The notes beneath the pieces are model-generated. The model saw nothing but the letters and a program-made list of their open reading frames with translations, had not been told where the DNA came from and did no database searches. 64,000 nt of DNA from Aeoliella mucimassa (GTDB lineage: Bacteria; Planctomycetota; Planctomycetia; Pirellulales; Lacipirellulaceae), in NCBI RefSeq assembly GCF_007748035.1, contig NZ_CP036278.1:2728001-2792000 (forward strand), written 5' to 3'. The translations under genes and the position numbers were made by a program. The first letter of the stretch is position 1, and every line of letters starts with the position of its first letter. Positions 1 to 9,751 of the stretch are shown here, one piece after another.

Positions 1-1
1 T

Positions 2-469
2 GCCATGGGGCGCAGCGAAGGGCTTGGTTCGCTCACTGGACGTATTCCTCTGTGGCAATCAGTCTCCGACGACATCGCCAAACGTCCTATCACAGGGTAC
101 GGCTATAAAGCCTTCTGGACCGGTGAGCGACGCATGGACATTTTCGACGAGATCGATTGGTCGCCGACCGATGCCCATTCGATTTACTTTAATTCCATGC
201 TCGAGCAAGGATTCGTAGGGCTTCTGCTAAATCTTGCACTCGTTGTTGCTGCATTGGTAATCCTCGTACGTGCAAGACACGAAACAGGCGTTGCGGGTTA
301 CGCACTATTCGCCACACTCATTGCGTTTGCGTTGATGCATGGTCTGACCGAAACCGGCTGTTCCGAAGCTCGCATCGGTGGTTTGTGTATTGGGATGGGA
401 GTGTTCTTAGCGAGTGGTTACCACAAGCCGCACATTACGGGGGCGCGTGCGAGTAAGGTTAGCGGATAA
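2..469 (+). CDS. O-antigen ligase family protein, C-terminal part (cut by window edge)
   Basis: The reading frame is open to the left edge, so only the last ~155 residues are visible. The fragment has the Wzy_C/O-antigen-ligase pattern: a periplasmic loop with PITGYGYKAFW and a following DAHSIYFNSMLEQGFVG segment containing the conserved His, then two hydrophobic helices and a short polar tail. Members join or polymerise lipid-linked glycan units on the periplasmic side of the inner membrane. It is followed in the same direction by glycosyltransferases and sugar-modifying genes, which supports a role in exopolysaccharide or O-antigen assembly. The internal ATG at 5 is probably not the start. 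Confidence 0.8.
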   Translation, partial: AMGRSEGLGSLTGRIPLWQSVSDDIAKRPITGYGYKAFWTGERRMDIFDEIDWSPTDAHSIYFNSMLEQGFVGLLLNLALVVAALVILVRARHETGVAGYALFATLIAFALMHGLTETGCSEARIGGLCIGMGVFLASGYHKPHITGARASKVSG

Positions 470-593
470 CCCTAGCCACATAGTTGCCTGTGTTAGAAAA
501 AAGTGTGAAAAACACAAGTCAATAGCTTCCATTTCATTTGGTTCTAACGAGAATAAACGTCACTTCTATCCCCCGTTTACACCACACAAGTAG

Positions 594-1595
594 GTGAGCT
601 TCGTGCCTCGTGTTTCCGTCCTGATGACCGTCTTTAACGGGATGCCGTACTTGCCGGCATCGGTTGAGTCGGTGTTGAATCAATCGTTCGACGATTTTGA
701 ATTCATTATCGTCAACGATGGCTCAACCGATGGTACGGCTGACTATCTAGCCAGTCTCGCTGATCCACGCATTCACGTGATCTATCAGGAGAATGGCGGC
801 ACTGCTGTTGCGGCGAATCATGGACTGACATGCTGCACCGGTCAGTACACGGCCCGAATGGATTCCGATGATGTCTCGTTGCCGCATCGCCTGGCGACAC
901 AAGTTGCCTATCTCGATGCTCATCCTGAGGTCGGATTAGTGGGAGCACAAATGGCACCCCTAGGGCAAGCGGGGGTGGGTGCCAGTCTGAATCTGCCGAC
1001 GACCCACGACGAGGTGTTTGCCGCCATGATGGATGGCCGGCACGGCTTGGCCCACGCCTGCATTCTGATGCGTACGGATCTCCTGAAACAGATCGGCGGT
1101 TACTGGAAAGTACCACTGCAAGATGCATGGGACATGATGATTCGCATGGGCGAGGTCTCGAAGCTTGCGAACATCGACGAAGTGCTTCATCACTACCGAG
1201 TGCATATCGGCAGCCTCAATGGTAAAGGGATGCGTCGCATGCGGTTCAGCATCGACTACGCCCGGCACTTGGCGACCCTCCGCCAGCAAGGGCTGCCGCT
1301 GATCACACACGAAGAGTACGCCCAGCAACGGGCGGCCATCGGATGGATGGCAAAGATGCGTGAGTCGATCGATTTGCACTCTCGTTGCCAGTACCGTGTG
1401 GCAATAGCCGAACTATATGGCAACCGCCGAGTGCGGGGCTACTTGCGCATGGCATGGGCCGCCGCTCTGGCGCCGCGACTTACCACGGCGCGGATCGTTC
1501 GCATGATCGAAGAACGCTTTGTGAAGATTCCCCACCGCAACAAGTCGAAGCGATCCGCTTCCACAGGCAACCCACCGATTGCCCGTTCGGCTTAG
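594..1595 (+). CDS. Glycosyltransferase family 2
   Basis: A GT-A fold transferase of 333 residues. The N-terminus has the GT2 signature (VSVLMTVFNG, then IVNDGSTDGT), followed near residue 86 by ARMDSDD, the expected metal/nucleotide-sugar DxD region. The C-terminal ~100 residues are basic and carry no obvious membrane helix, so the enzyme is probably cytoplasmic or peripheral. It starts at GTG 594; a second GTG at 603 is possible. It lies between the O-antigen ligase and an NDP-sugar epimerase and probably adds one sugar of the repeat unit. Donor and acceptor cannot be told from sequence. Confidence 0.9.
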   Translation: MSFVPRVSVLMTVFNGMPYLPASVESVLNQSFDDFEFIIVNDGSTDGTADYLASLADPRIHVIYQENGGTAVAANHGLTCCTGQYTARMDSDDVSLPHRLATQVAYLDAHPEVGLVGAQMAPLGQAGVGASLNLPTTHDEVFAAMMDGRHGLAHACILMRTDLLKQIGGYWKVPLQDAWDMMIRMGEVSKLANIDEVLHHYRVHIGSLNGKGMRRMRFSIDYARHLATLRQQGLPLITHEEYAQQRAAIGWMAKMRESIDLHSRCQYRVAIAELYGNRRVRGYLRMAWAAALAPRLTTARIVRMIEERFVKIPHRNKSKRSASTGNPPIARSA

Positions 1596-1686
1596 CCGGC
1601 GAAGTATAAGCGGCAGCGATTCCTGCAAGCGTTGATGCCGTCAAGAGAAACTCCCTCCTTTGATTCCCACCTAAGTAAGAGTACCG

Positions 1687-2766
1687 ATGAGTGTCGCAAT
1701 TATAACTGGCTCGGCCGGATTGATTGGTTCTGAAGCGACCAAGTTCTTTGCTGCCGAAGGTTTCGATGTCGTCGGTGTCGATAACGATATGCGCGCTCGC
1801 TTCTTTGGAGCCGAGGCCTCGACTCAGTGGAATCGTCAGCGACTGCAAGCCCAGCTAGGGGATCGTTACAAGCACGAAGAGATTGACATTCGGGACGAAG
1901 ACGCGGTCGCGTCTCTTTTCGAGCGTTACCAGAACGATATTGCATTGGTGCTGCACACCGCAGCCCAGCCATCGCACGATTGGGCGGCACGCGATCCAAA
2001 AACCGACTTCGGTGTGAACGCCAATGGTACGTTGAATCTTTTGGAAGCAACTCGGCAGCATGCTCCCGAAGCGGTGTTCATCTTCACTTCCACCAACAAG
2101 GTGTATGGCGACGCCCCGAATCGCTTGCCGCTTGTCGAGCAGACCACTCGGTGGGAGATTAATGCATCGCATGAGTACGTCGATGGCATTCCCGAAGACT
2201 TCTCCATCGATCAATCGATGCACAGTTTGTTTGGGGCTTCGAAGGTGGCTGCAGATGTTCTCGTTCAAGAGTACGGCCGCTACTTTGACATGCGAACCGC
2301 CTGCTTCCGTGGTGGTTGCTTGACTGGCCCCAGTCACTCTGGCACACAGCTGCACGGATTTCTTGCGTACTTGATGAAGTGCACCGTGACTGGCACCCCT
2401 TACACCGTGTTTGGGTACAACGGCAAGCAAGTGCGCGACAACATTCACAGCGCCGATTTGATTTCAGCCTTCTATGCCTTCTTCCAGAATCCGAAGAGCG
2501 CGGCCGTCTACAACATTGGTGGAGGTCGCTACAGCAATTGTTCGATGATAGAAGCGATTGGCCTGTGCGAGCAAATCACTGGCCGCCCAATGGACTGGAG
2601 TTACAGCGAATCGAACCGGGCGGGGGATCATATCTGGTGGATCAGTAGCCTGGCTCGCTTCCGAGCAGACTATCCCGACTGGAAGTTGAAGTACGACGTG
2701 CCTGAAATCTTGCAAGAGATCTACGACGCCAACGTGGAACGTTGGGTGGAGGCGACTGTCGTATGA
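1687..2766 (+). CDS. NAD-dependent epimerase/dehydratase, CDP-paratose 2-epimerase-like
   Basis: An extended SDR protein of 359 residues. It begins with the Rossmann motif GSAGLIGSE, and has [10 protein letters not shown] and [10 protein letters not shown], as in CDP-paratose/CDP-tyvelose epimerases and related nucleotide-sugar enzymes. The usual YxxxK catalytic pair reads FGASK, so Phe stands where the catalytic Tyr is expected. I recall close relatives with the same FGASK, so this may be a family trait and not damage. It probably makes a nucleotide sugar for the glycosyltransferases around it. Its stop overlaps the next start (ATGA at 2763-2766), which indicates translational coupling. Confidence 0.85.
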   Translation: MSVAIITGSAGLIGSEATKFFAAEGFDVVGVDNDMRARFFGAEASTQWNRQRLQAQLGDRYKHEEIDIRDEDAVASLFERYQNDIALVLHTAAQPSHDWAARDPKTDFGVNANGTLNLLEATRQHAPEAVFIFTSTNKVYGDAPNRLPLVEQTTRWEINASHEYVDGIPEDFSIDQSMHSLFGASKVAADVLVQEYGRYFDMRTACFRGGCLTGPSHSGTQLHGFLAYLMKCTVTGTPYTVFGYNGKQVRDNIHSADLISAFYAFFQNPKSAAVYNIGGGRYSNCSMIEAIGLCEQITGRPMDWSYSESNRAGDHIWWISSLARFRADYPDWKLKYDVPEILQEIYDANVERWVEATVV

Positions 2767-3569
2767 TCGATCGTGGCAAACATAATGTCCTAGGAGTAAA
2801 GATCAACGCGGTCGACTACGACGCTGCAGTGACCCGGATCATCGACGCCGCGCGGGCGGCGAAGCCGATGGCCATCTCGGCCCTGGCGGTCCATGGGCTG
2901 ATGACCGGAGTACTCGACCGCGAGCATCGGTACCGCTTGAATCACTTCGAGTTGATCGTGCCCGACGGCCATCCGGTGCGGTGGGCGCTCAATTGGTTGC
3001 ATGGCACTAAGTTACCCGATCGGGTGTATGGGCCGAACCTGATGCTCGAAGTCTGCCGCTCGGCCGCTGAAACCGGGGTGCCGATCTTCCTGTTTGGTGG
3101 CACCGAAGAGTTGCTTGCCGACCTGCAGCACCGGTTGCTCAAGCAGTTTCCGAAATTGCAGATCGCTGGCGTGCGGGCTTCGAAGTTCCGCACACTAAAC
3201 GAGCAAGAACGGCAAGAGTTGGTAGACGAAATCCGCCAAAGTGGTGCGAAACTAGCGTTTGTCGGCCTCGGCTGCCCACGCCAGGAGGTGTTCTCGCACG
3301 AGATGAAAGGCCGGGTGTCGATGCCGCTGTTGGCTGTCGGTGCGGCGTTCAATTTCCATGCAGGACAACTTGCTCAGGCGCCGAAGTGGATGCAAGATCG
3401 GGGGCTCGAATGGCTCTTCCGCTTGTGGAAAGAACCTCGCCGGCTCTGGCGTCGCTATCTCTATCTCAATCCGTTGTATCTAACACTGTTGGGGCTTCAG
3501 CTCACCGGGATCTATCGCTTGAATCCCGACTCGACTCAACAACCTGCTACTGAGATTTGTTACGGTTAA
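2763..3569 (+). CDS. WecG/TagA/CpsF family glycosyltransferase (GT26)
   Basis: A protein of 268 residues. ATG 2763 is chosen because it makes a 4-bp ATGA overlap with the epimerase; an in-frame codon at 2742 would add seven residues inside the upstream gene. Family motifs are visible: [21 protein letters not shown], a Gly-rich [17 protein letters not shown], and [10 protein letters not shown] near the C-terminus. Members transfer N-acetylmannosamine or related sugars onto lipid-linked intermediates at the cytoplasmic face of the membrane. Context supports exopolysaccharide or cell-wall glycan synthesis. The exact sugar is unknown. Confidence 0.92.
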   Translation: MIDRGKHNVLGVKINAVDYDAAVTRIIDAARAAKPMAISALAVHGLMTGVLDREHRYRLNHFELIVPDGHPVRWALNWLHGTKLPDRVYGPNLMLEVCRSAAETGVPIFLFGGTEELLADLQHRLLKQFPKLQIAGVRASKFRTLNEQERQELVDEIRQSGAKLAFVGLGCPRQEVFSHEMKGRVSMPLLAVGAAFNFHAGQLAQAPKWMQDRGLEWLFRLWKEPRRLWRRYLYLNPLYLTLLGLQLTGIYRLNPDSTQQPATEICYG

Positions 3570-3608
3570 TCGATTACCTTAGCTTGGGCGGCCCGGCCGC
3601 AAACACCT

Positions 3609-4442
3609 GTGAACACGTACGAAGATTCTACCTCGGCCACGATTGAGGATCCATCAATTGCTCTTGGATCGGCCACCCTTGAGCGTTCCGTAACATCGCG
3701 AAGCAAGATCGTAGTGATGCTGCCCGCTTACAACGAAGCGGAAGCACTCCCAGCGTTGTTGAATGAAATCGAGTTTGCATTCGACGAGGCCCAGATTCCC
3801 TACGAAGTGATTGTGGTTGACGATGGTAGCTCCGACGACACTGCGTTGTTGGCCAGCCAGGCGTCGTTTCATATGCCGGTGCAGTGCATAACTCACGTGC
3901 AAAACCAAGGCCTGGCCGGTGCATTGCGAACCGGGGTGGCTGCCGCGCTGGCGGCGACCAAGCCTGGCGATGTGATCGTGACCATGGATGCCGATAACAC
4001 GCAACCGCCAGGCAGCGTGGAACGCATGATTCAGATGATTCGCGAAGGGCACGACGTAGTGATCGCTTCGCGATATCAACACGGATCACAGATCGTGGGA
4101 GTGCCAGGCTATCGCAACTTCCTTAGTTTCGGCGCACGTGCATTATTCACGGTAATGTTTCCCATTCGCGGCGTACGTGATTACACGTGCGGCTTCCGGG
4201 CGTATCGTCACGAAATCCTGCGTCGTGCCGACGAGTACTATGGCGACCAGTTGGTATCCGAAAAGGGCTTTTCGTGCATGGTCGACATGCTCTTGAAACT
4301 ACATCGTTTCAAACCGGTGGTCGGCGAGGTCCCTTTCATTCTTCGTTACGATCAAAAGGGTGGTGCCAGCAAGATGCGGGTGCTGAAGACCGTTTTTCAA
4401 ACCATCCACGTTCTCATTCGCCGGCGTTTAAACCTCCGCTAG
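3609..4442 (+). CDS. Glycosyltransferase family 2, polyprenyl-phosphate mannose synthase-like
   Basis: 277 residues starting at GTG 3609. After a polar ~30-residue leader it has VMLPAYNEAEALP, VVDDGSSDDT and the metal-binding MDADNTQPP. Further on, IASRYQHGS and DYTCGFRAYR are typical of the DPM1/ArnC-type branch of GT2. There are no C-terminal membrane helices, so it resembles the short DPM1 form that loads a sugar onto polyprenyl phosphate. The GT39-type transferase at 6823 uses such lipid-linked sugars, so the two may act in sequence (inference). Confidence 0.88.
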   Translation: MNTYEDSTSATIEDPSIALGSATLERSVTSRSKIVVMLPAYNEAEALPALLNEIEFAFDEAQIPYEVIVVDDGSSDDTALLASQASFHMPVQCITHVQNQGLAGALRTGVAAALAATKPGDVIVTMDADNTQPPGSVERMIQMIREGHDVVIASRYQHGSQIVGVPGYRNFLSFGARALFTVMFPIRGVRDYTCGFRAYRHEILRRADEYYGDQLVSEKGFSCMVDMLLKLHRFKPVVGEVPFILRYDQKGGASKMRVLKTVFQTIHVLIRRRLNLR

Positions 4443-4445
4443 ATC

Positions 4446-5852
4446 ATGAGTCAATTGCAGCAGATCGATATGGATACGAATAATCCCCCACAACGTTGGG
4501 CCGTGGTCGGTGGCGGCATGATGGGCATGACGGTTGCGCACCGCCTTGCCCAAGCGGGCCAACAGGTCACGTTGCTCGAAGCCGCACCAGAGCTGGGTGG
4601 TCTCACCAGCGCGTGGAATCTCGGCAGCGTCGTATGGGATCGCTACTATCATGTCACGTTGCTGTCGGATAGCAATCTGCGTGGGCTGCTTGAAGAGATT
4701 GGGCTAGAGAAAGAGTTGAAGTGGGTGGAAACCAAGACCGGGTTCTACGCGAACGGTCGGCTCTATTCCATGAGCAACGCGCTGGAGTTTTTGAACTTTC
4801 CCCCGCTGCGACTGCTAGAGAAGTTCCGCTTAGGGGGAACCATTTTCGCCGCGTCGAAGATGCAGAACTGGAAGCGGCTCGAGAGCATCCCGGTCGATGA
4901 GTGGTTGGAACGCTGGAGTGGCAAAGGTACTTTCCAGAAAATCTGGCTGCCGTTGCTGAAAGCGAAGCTCGGCGACGCCTACCAGAAGACCTCGGCCGCA
5001 TTCATCTGGGCGCATATCAACCGCATGTACAAAGCCCGTCGGACTGGGCACAAGAAGGAGATGTTCGGCTACGTGCCAGGTGGGTACGCTCGCATTCTCG
5101 ATCGATTGGCCGAGGTGCTTCGCGACGAGGGCGTCGAAATCGTCTGCGATGCGGCGGTGCAAGTGGCCGAACGCACTTCGACCGGCGAAGTGGACGTCCA
5201 ACTGAAAGATGGCAGCCGCCGGGCGTATGATCGGGTGGTGTTTACGATTCCCTCACCCCACATCGCCGCCGCCTGCCCGCAATTGAGTGTTGATGAGCGA
5301 CGCAAACTGCAGTCGATCGAATACCTGGGCATCGTCTGTGCATCAATGCTGTTAAAGAAACCGATCTCGGAATACTACGTGACGAATATCACCGACACGT
5401 GGGTTCCGTTGACGGCCGTGATCGAGATGTCGACCATCGTCGATCCTGCGGAACTCGGTGGCCATTCACTCGTCTACTTGCCAAAGTACCTGGCACCTGG
5501 CGATGAGACATTCCACCTCTCCGACGATGCGATCAAAGAGCGATTCCTGTCGACACTTGAGAAGATGTACTCCCATTTCTCACGCGAGGATGTAGTAGCC
5601 ATGCAGGTTGCTCGTACACGAAACGTGATGGCGATCCCGACGCTCAATTACTCGGAGCGGTTGCCTGGGATGGTGACCAGCGTGCCAGGGATCTTCACGG
5701 TCAACTCGTCGCACATTCTCAAAGGCAATCTCAACGTCAACGAGACGATTGAGGTCGCCGAAGACGCCGTTCGCGACGTGCTATTACCTGCCCTGAACGA
5801 AGTGTCGAGAGAAACTGCCTCAGCCGAACCCCGCCCTGCCCTTCCCTGTTAG
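4446..5852 (+). CDS. FAD-dependent oxidoreductase, amine oxidase/protoporphyrinogen oxidase-like
   Basis: 468 residues. Near residue 17 there is a dinucleotide-binding motif (VVGGGMMGMTVAHRLAQAG) ending with LLEAAPELGGLT, typical of the NAD(P)/FAD-binding amine-oxidase superfamily. No signal peptide or membrane helix is evident. It starts three bases after the upstream gene and ends eight bases before the deacetylase, so the genes are almost certainly cotranscribed. Relatives are common in polysaccharide gene clusters, but their substrate is generally unproven. It might oxidise a sugar or lipid-linked intermediate; no specific reaction is claimed. Confidence 0.82.
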   Translation: MSQLQQIDMDTNNPPQRWAVVGGGMMGMTVAHRLAQAGQQVTLLEAAPELGGLTSAWNLGSVVWDRYYHVTLLSDSNLRGLLEEIGLEKELKWVETKTGFYANGRLYSMSNALEFLNFPPLRLLEKFRLGGTIFAASKMQNWKRLESIPVDEWLERWSGKGTFQKIWLPLLKAKLGDAYQKTSAAFIWAHINRMYKARRTGHKKEMFGYVPGGYARILDRLAEVLRDEGVEIVCDAAVQVAERTSTGEVDVQLKDGSRRAYDRVVFTIPSPHIAAACPQLSVDERRKLQSIEYLGIVCASMLLKKPISEYYVTNITDTWVPLTAVIEMSTIVDPAELGGHSLVYLPKYLAPGDETFHLSDDAIKERFLSTLEKMYSHFSREDVVAMQVARTRNVMAIPTLNYSERLPGMVTSVPGIFTVNSSHILKGNLNVNETIEVAEDAVRDVLLPALNEVSRETASAEPRPALPC

Positions 5853-5860
5853 CTGGTAAC

Positions 5861-6826
5861 ATGCCAAAGCCGATTGCTAGTTTATCGCTCGACTTGGATA
5901 ACCGGTGGGCCTACTTGCGCACGCATGGGGTGGAGGGGTGGCAGAGCTATCCAAGCTACCTGCCTACGGTTTGCGATCGTATTGGTGCGGTGCTCAGCGA
6001 GTTCGACCTCGATATCACCCTGTTTGTGGTTGGGAAAGATCTGGAAGACGAAGCCAATCGCGAAGCGGTCGCTGGCTTGGCGGCCGAAGGGCACGAGATC
6101 GCGAACCACAGCTACTGGCACTATCCCTGGCTCGATCAGTTGGAGCCCGAATTGCTGGAGCAGGAGATTGCCGACACCGAGATCGCGATCGAAGCATTGA
6201 CTGGAGTCCGGCCAGTTGGGTTCCGGGCGCCGGGGTTCAGCGGATCTCCCGAAGTGCTCTCGGTGCTCGCATCACGAGGATATCGCTACGATGCCTCGAC
6301 GTTTCCCACCATTATTGGCCCGCTTGCCGCCTGGTACGCCAGACTGAAATCGTTTGGCCGCCATCAAGATGGTCGGCAACGGTTTGCTTCGCTACGCGAC
6401 GGCTTTGCGACACTCGCCCCGCATGTGGTAAGCACACCAGCGGGAACGCTGGTCGAAGTGCCGGTGACGACGATGCCGGTGTTTCGATTGCCGATTCACG
6501 TGACCTATTTGATGTACTTGCATCAGTTTTCGCGGATGGCAGCGTACGCGTACCTGCGAACTTCGATCTCGCTCTGCCGAATGCGGGGAGTGGCTCCCTC
6601 CCTCTTATTGCATCCTCTTGATTTTCTGGGAGGTGAGGAAGAGCCGTTGCTGTCGTTCTTCCCCGGCATGAAGGTCGATCAGCGATCGAAGCTAAGCCTG
6701 TTGCGAACACTGTTTGAGAGCATGCAGCAACATTTCGACGTCGGCCCACTCGCCCGGCATGCTGCGACTGCTGCTGATGCATTGCCTGCGGAGATAACTC
6801 CCGTCTCGATTGCCGATCAGGTATGA
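5861..6826 (+). CDS. Polysaccharide deacetylase (NodB-homology domain)
   Basis: 321 residues. NodB-type motifs run in order: SLDLDNRWAY at the N-terminus in place of the common TFDDG, with two Asp as candidate catalytic/metal residues; ANHSYWHYPW with the metal-binding HxxxH; and GFRAPGFS as motif 3. LLHPLDF lies near the C-terminus. There is no signal peptide, so it probably acts in the cytoplasm or on a membrane-associated glycan. Enzymes of this type remove N- or O-acetyl groups from glycans and are frequent in exopolysaccharide clusters that accompany PEP-CTERM systems. Its TGA overlaps the ATG of the next gene. Confidence 0.88.
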   Translation: MPKPIASLSLDLDNRWAYLRTHGVEGWQSYPSYLPTVCDRIGAVLSEFDLDITLFVVGKDLEDEANREAVAGLAAEGHEIANHSYWHYPWLDQLEPELLEQEIADTEIAIEALTGVRPVGFRAPGFSGSPEVLSVLASRGYRYDASTFPTIIGPLAAWYARLKSFGRHQDGRQRFASLRDGFATLAPHVVSTPAGTLVEVPVTTMPVFRLPIHVTYLMYLHQFSRMAAYAYLRTSISLCRMRGVAPSLLLHPLDFLGGEEEPLLSFFPGMKVDQRSKLSLLRTLFESMQQHFDVGPLARHAATAADALPAEITPVSIADQV

Positions 6827-8361
6827 GTTCCTACGAACACAACGCATCTACCAGTCGGCCAGAGCAGAGACGCCGACCCATCGAAACTGGCGAGGCGATT
6901 GCCGTTGTCTGCCTGGTTGTCGGTTTGCTCGTCTACCATGCGTTCACCATCGGGCGGCAATCGTGGTTCATCGACGAAGCCAATGAGTTGGTGCATTGTC
7001 GCGTCGCGTGGGCTGAGATTATTCACGTTCCCGACTCGATGCCGCCGCTCTATTCGTATCTGCTCAAAGCCTGGACTTCCACCTTTGGAGTAGAGACTGC
7101 GCGATGGCCATCTGCCCTCTGCGGGATAGCCACGGTGGTTGCTATGTGGTGGTACGCACGGCAGGTCGTTTCTCAACGAATCGCGGTGGTCGCTGCTGGT
7201 GTTTTGGCAATCTCCCCGTTCTTGCTGTACTACAGCCAGTTGGTGCGAGCGTATTCCATGTTCACCCTATTGGCCTGTCTCACCATCGGACAGTTCGCGA
7301 TCACTGTGCGCCAGCCTTCCAAGGGCAAGTGGGCACTGCTCGGTCTCTTGTGGGTGCTCGGCATGTTCACGCATTATTACTTTGCGTTTGTGATCGTCGC
7401 ACTATGGATCATCGGACTGGCTGCTGATGCGCGACGATTTGTTCTACCGCTGCTGCTCACGAGTATTGCGGCAGGCGTATTGTCATTGCCGATTCTGATA
7501 TCACTCAAAAGCGACTTCGCATTCCAACACGATTTGCGAGAGCCCCGACCGCTGTCGCTGGCGGCTGCAGCCTACACCTACGTGTCGTTCTTTAGCGGTT
7601 ACACACTGGGGCCTTCGAAGCCCGAGCTGCAAACGTTTCCCGTACGCGAGGCGGCCAAGCAGGTGATGCCTTGGGCGGTCGCGATTGGTGGCTGCTCGCT
7701 ACTGCTGGGGATGGCGGGCATCAAACGATTGGCCAGCCAGCGACTCGCATCGGCGGTCGTACTGCTGGCGGTATTGCCAATCATATTGGCGGGCGGACTG
7801 GGCGTCGCGACTGGCATCACTTACAACGTACGATTCGTGGTGTGGTGCATTGTGCCGATCGCGGTGTTGATGGCGTCTGGCATGGCTGAAAGTTGGCCGC
7901 GGTGGTGGGGAAAGCTCGCAACCATCGGGCTGTTGGTGATATCCCTGGTGGCGATTAACAATCGCACGTTTGTTCCCAGGTACCAGAACGAAGACCTGCG
8001 TGCGGCTGCCGAGTTCATTGAACAAGAGGGAGAGCAAGCAAGTCGGGTGTTTGTGGTTTCCGACTATCTCTCTTGCGTGCTCGACTTCTACATGGCCGAG
8101 CCCGATCGTATTGCCGAACTTCCCGTCGCTGGCGAAGCGAATCAGATCATCGATTCGGCCGCAGACGTGCAGCTTGCGATCGATTCGATGGATCAGCTAA
8201 CTAGTACCGGAGAAGAGTGCTGGGTGGTCTATTCGCGAGCATTTCATGGTGATCCCGAGCAGCTACTACTCGATCGCTTGCTCGACGACCAGCAATTAGA
8301 GCTTGCTGCTGAGTTTGCCGGGGTGAGAGTCTATCGGCATGCTGCCGAACAACGCGAGTAG
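6823..8361 (+). CDS. Glycosyltransferase family 39-type integral membrane protein
   Basis: 512 residues with about ten hydrophobic segments and a soluble C-terminal domain of roughly 130 residues. The first extracytoplasmic loop has WFIDEANELVHCRVAW, with the acidic pair typical of GT-C/PMT/ArnT-like transferases that take sugar from polyprenyl phosphate. ATG 6823 overlaps the deacetylase stop (ATGA). It is the last gene of the polysaccharide run; the next gene is on the opposite strand. It probably decorates a lipid, protein or glycan in the periplasm with the sugar supplied by the GT2 at 3609 (inference). Confidence 0.82.
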   Translation: MSSYEHNASTSRPEQRRRPIETGEAIAVVCLVVGLLVYHAFTIGRQSWFIDEANELVHCRVAWAEIIHVPDSMPPLYSYLLKAWTSTFGVETARWPSALCGIATVVAMWWYARQVVSQRIAVVAAGVLAISPFLLYYSQLVRAYSMFTLLACLTIGQFAITVRQPSKGKWALLGLLWVLGMFTHYYFAFVIVALWIIGLAADARRFVLPLLLTSIAAGVLSLPILISLKSDFAFQHDLREPRPLSLAAAAYTYVSFFSGYTLGPSKPELQTFPVREAAKQVMPWAVAIGGCSLLLGMAGIKRLASQRLASAVVLLAVLPIILAGGLGVATGITYNVRFVVWCIVPIAVLMASGMAESWPRWWGKLATIGLLVISLVAINNRTFVPRYQNEDLRAAAEFIEQEGEQASRVFVVSDYLSCVLDFYMAEPDRIAELPVAGEANQIIDSAADVQLAIDSMDQLTSTGEECWVVYSRAFHGDPEQLLLDRLLDDQQLELAAEFAGVRVYRHAAEQRE

Positions 8362-8386
8362 CGTGAATACGTAACACACGCGAGGG

Positions 8387-9712
8387 CTAAGATTCAACTC
8401 GCGATTCTTCCTGCTCGGGCTTGCCGCTGCAGGTGGGCGAGGGATTGCTGCATAGCTCGCAAGCGGTTTTGCCGTTGCCGTCTTGCATGTTTGCGAGTCC
8501 TCCGCAGGTGCCCTTCACGCAACGATTGCTGAAGATCACGCCGACGGCCATCGCGATCACCGCGATCCCGAATACGCCGAGGGTGATGAGAAAGTAAGTG
8601 AGCATGGTGCTGTTCGCCTGTTCTTCTGAGTTGGCTTTGTTAGATTCTTGCTCCTCGGTCGCTTTCCATGCCGGAGTCGACTGCTCGCGGTAACCAGCGT
8701 CGGTGTGTTCGAGCAAGACGGCCGCCACTTTTTGTTCGGTGGCCCAGGCCGACCCTTTGTCGAATCCCATGGTCATGATCGCGGTCGCCAGGGCGTCGGC
8801 TTCCATGCACGTTGCTGCTCGCACCGAAACGCTTACCAGGTGGTTGGTGACCGGCGTGCCAGACTTAATGTCGATCGTATGCGAGTATCGCGTTCCTCCG
8901 CTCTCGAAGAAGTTGCGATAGTCTCCCGACGTCGCCAGGGCGTCCCCATTGTCGATGAGCACGATTCGATTGCTTATCTGAGTATCGGGACCGGGGAGTT
9001 CGATGCCGAGTCGCCATGGCTGCTTGTTGTCGCGAATGTTGAGCGTGCGAATCTCGCCACCGATCTCTACCATGGCGTAGCTGCAGCCAACTCCCTTATC
9101 GGGATCGTGCAACACTTCGCAGACCGCATCGGAAGCATACCCTTTGGCAATCGACGACAGGTCGACATACACGGTGGGCAGCGACTTGCGAACCGCGGGG
9201 GGATCGAGTCGCACCTCCAGCTTTTCGTATCCAACCCGAGCGCGAGCGGCGTCGATTTCTTCCTGTGGTGGGACCTTCCGCTGACCGTCGGGACCAAATC
9301 CCCAGAGGTTTACCAGCGGACCGACCGTAGGGTCGTACGAGCCCTCGCTTCGCTTCGCGATATCGATCGCGGCAGCAGTTACCTTGGCCGTCTCAGGCGA
9401 CAGGTCGAACCAGTCCGTCGATTCCGATTGGTTGAACTCCGAGAGTTCTGACTTAGGATCGTAGGTCGACATCAACGCGTTGATCTCGGCCAGGCGATCG
9501 TCGATCACTTGCTGCACTTCTTCTTCGGAGTGCAGCGAACTGTCGAAGCCGACCGTTGCATGGTACGAGGTGCCCATCGTACGCCCGATAAGCCGGACCT
9601 CTTCACTGTGCGCGACAGCACTTGATAGCAGCACTCCCCAGACAAGCACCAAGGCAAAGCTTGGGTGCGAGAACGTGGGAAGATTGCGTGGGGAGTGAGT
9701 GAGGCGAGGCAT
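8387..9712 (-). CDS. apbE: FAD:protein FMN transferase (ApbE) fused to an NqrM-like domain
   Basis: 441 residues with a signal peptide ending near the Ala-rich SSAVAHSEE. The ApbE domain (~40-330) shows GRTMGTSYHATV, DPTVGPLVNLWGFG, DLSSIAKGYASDAV, a YSHTIDIKSGTPV loop and the metal-binding ADALATAIMTMG. ApbE covalently attaches FMN to Thr/Ser of NqrB and NqrC. After a Ser/Glu-rich linker the C-terminal ~70 residues form a membrane helix followed by GTCGGL and ACELC. This matches NqrM (DUF539), the Cys-rich factor for iron-site maturation in Na+-NQR, normally a separate ~70-residue protein. Its place right after nqrF fits both roles. Both activities are inferred from homology. Confidence 0.88.
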   Translation of the reverse strand: MPRLTHSPRNLPTFSHPSFALVLVWGVLLSSAVAHSEEVRLIGRTMGTSYHATVGFDSSLHSEEEVQQVIDDRLAEINALMSTYDPKSELSEFNQSESTDWFDLSPETAKVTAAAIDIAKRSEGSYDPTVGPLVNLWGFGPDGQRKVPPQEEIDAARARVGYEKLEVRLDPPAVRKSLPTVYVDLSSIAKGYASDAVCEVLHDPDKGVGCSYAMVEIGGEIRTLNIRDNKQPWRLGIELPGPDTQISNRIVLIDNGDALATSGDYRNFFESGGTRYSHTIDIKSGTPVTNHLVSVSVRAATCMEADALATAIMTMGFDKGSAWATEQKVAAVLLEHTDAGYREQSTPAWKATEEQESNKANSEEQANSTMLTYFLITLGVFGIAVIAMAVGVIFSNRCVKGTCGGLANMQDGNGKTACELCSNPSPTCSGKPEQEESRVES

Positions 9713-9751
9713 ACGAACGTCTTTTCGTGGCGAGGGAAGCGATTCCCTATT

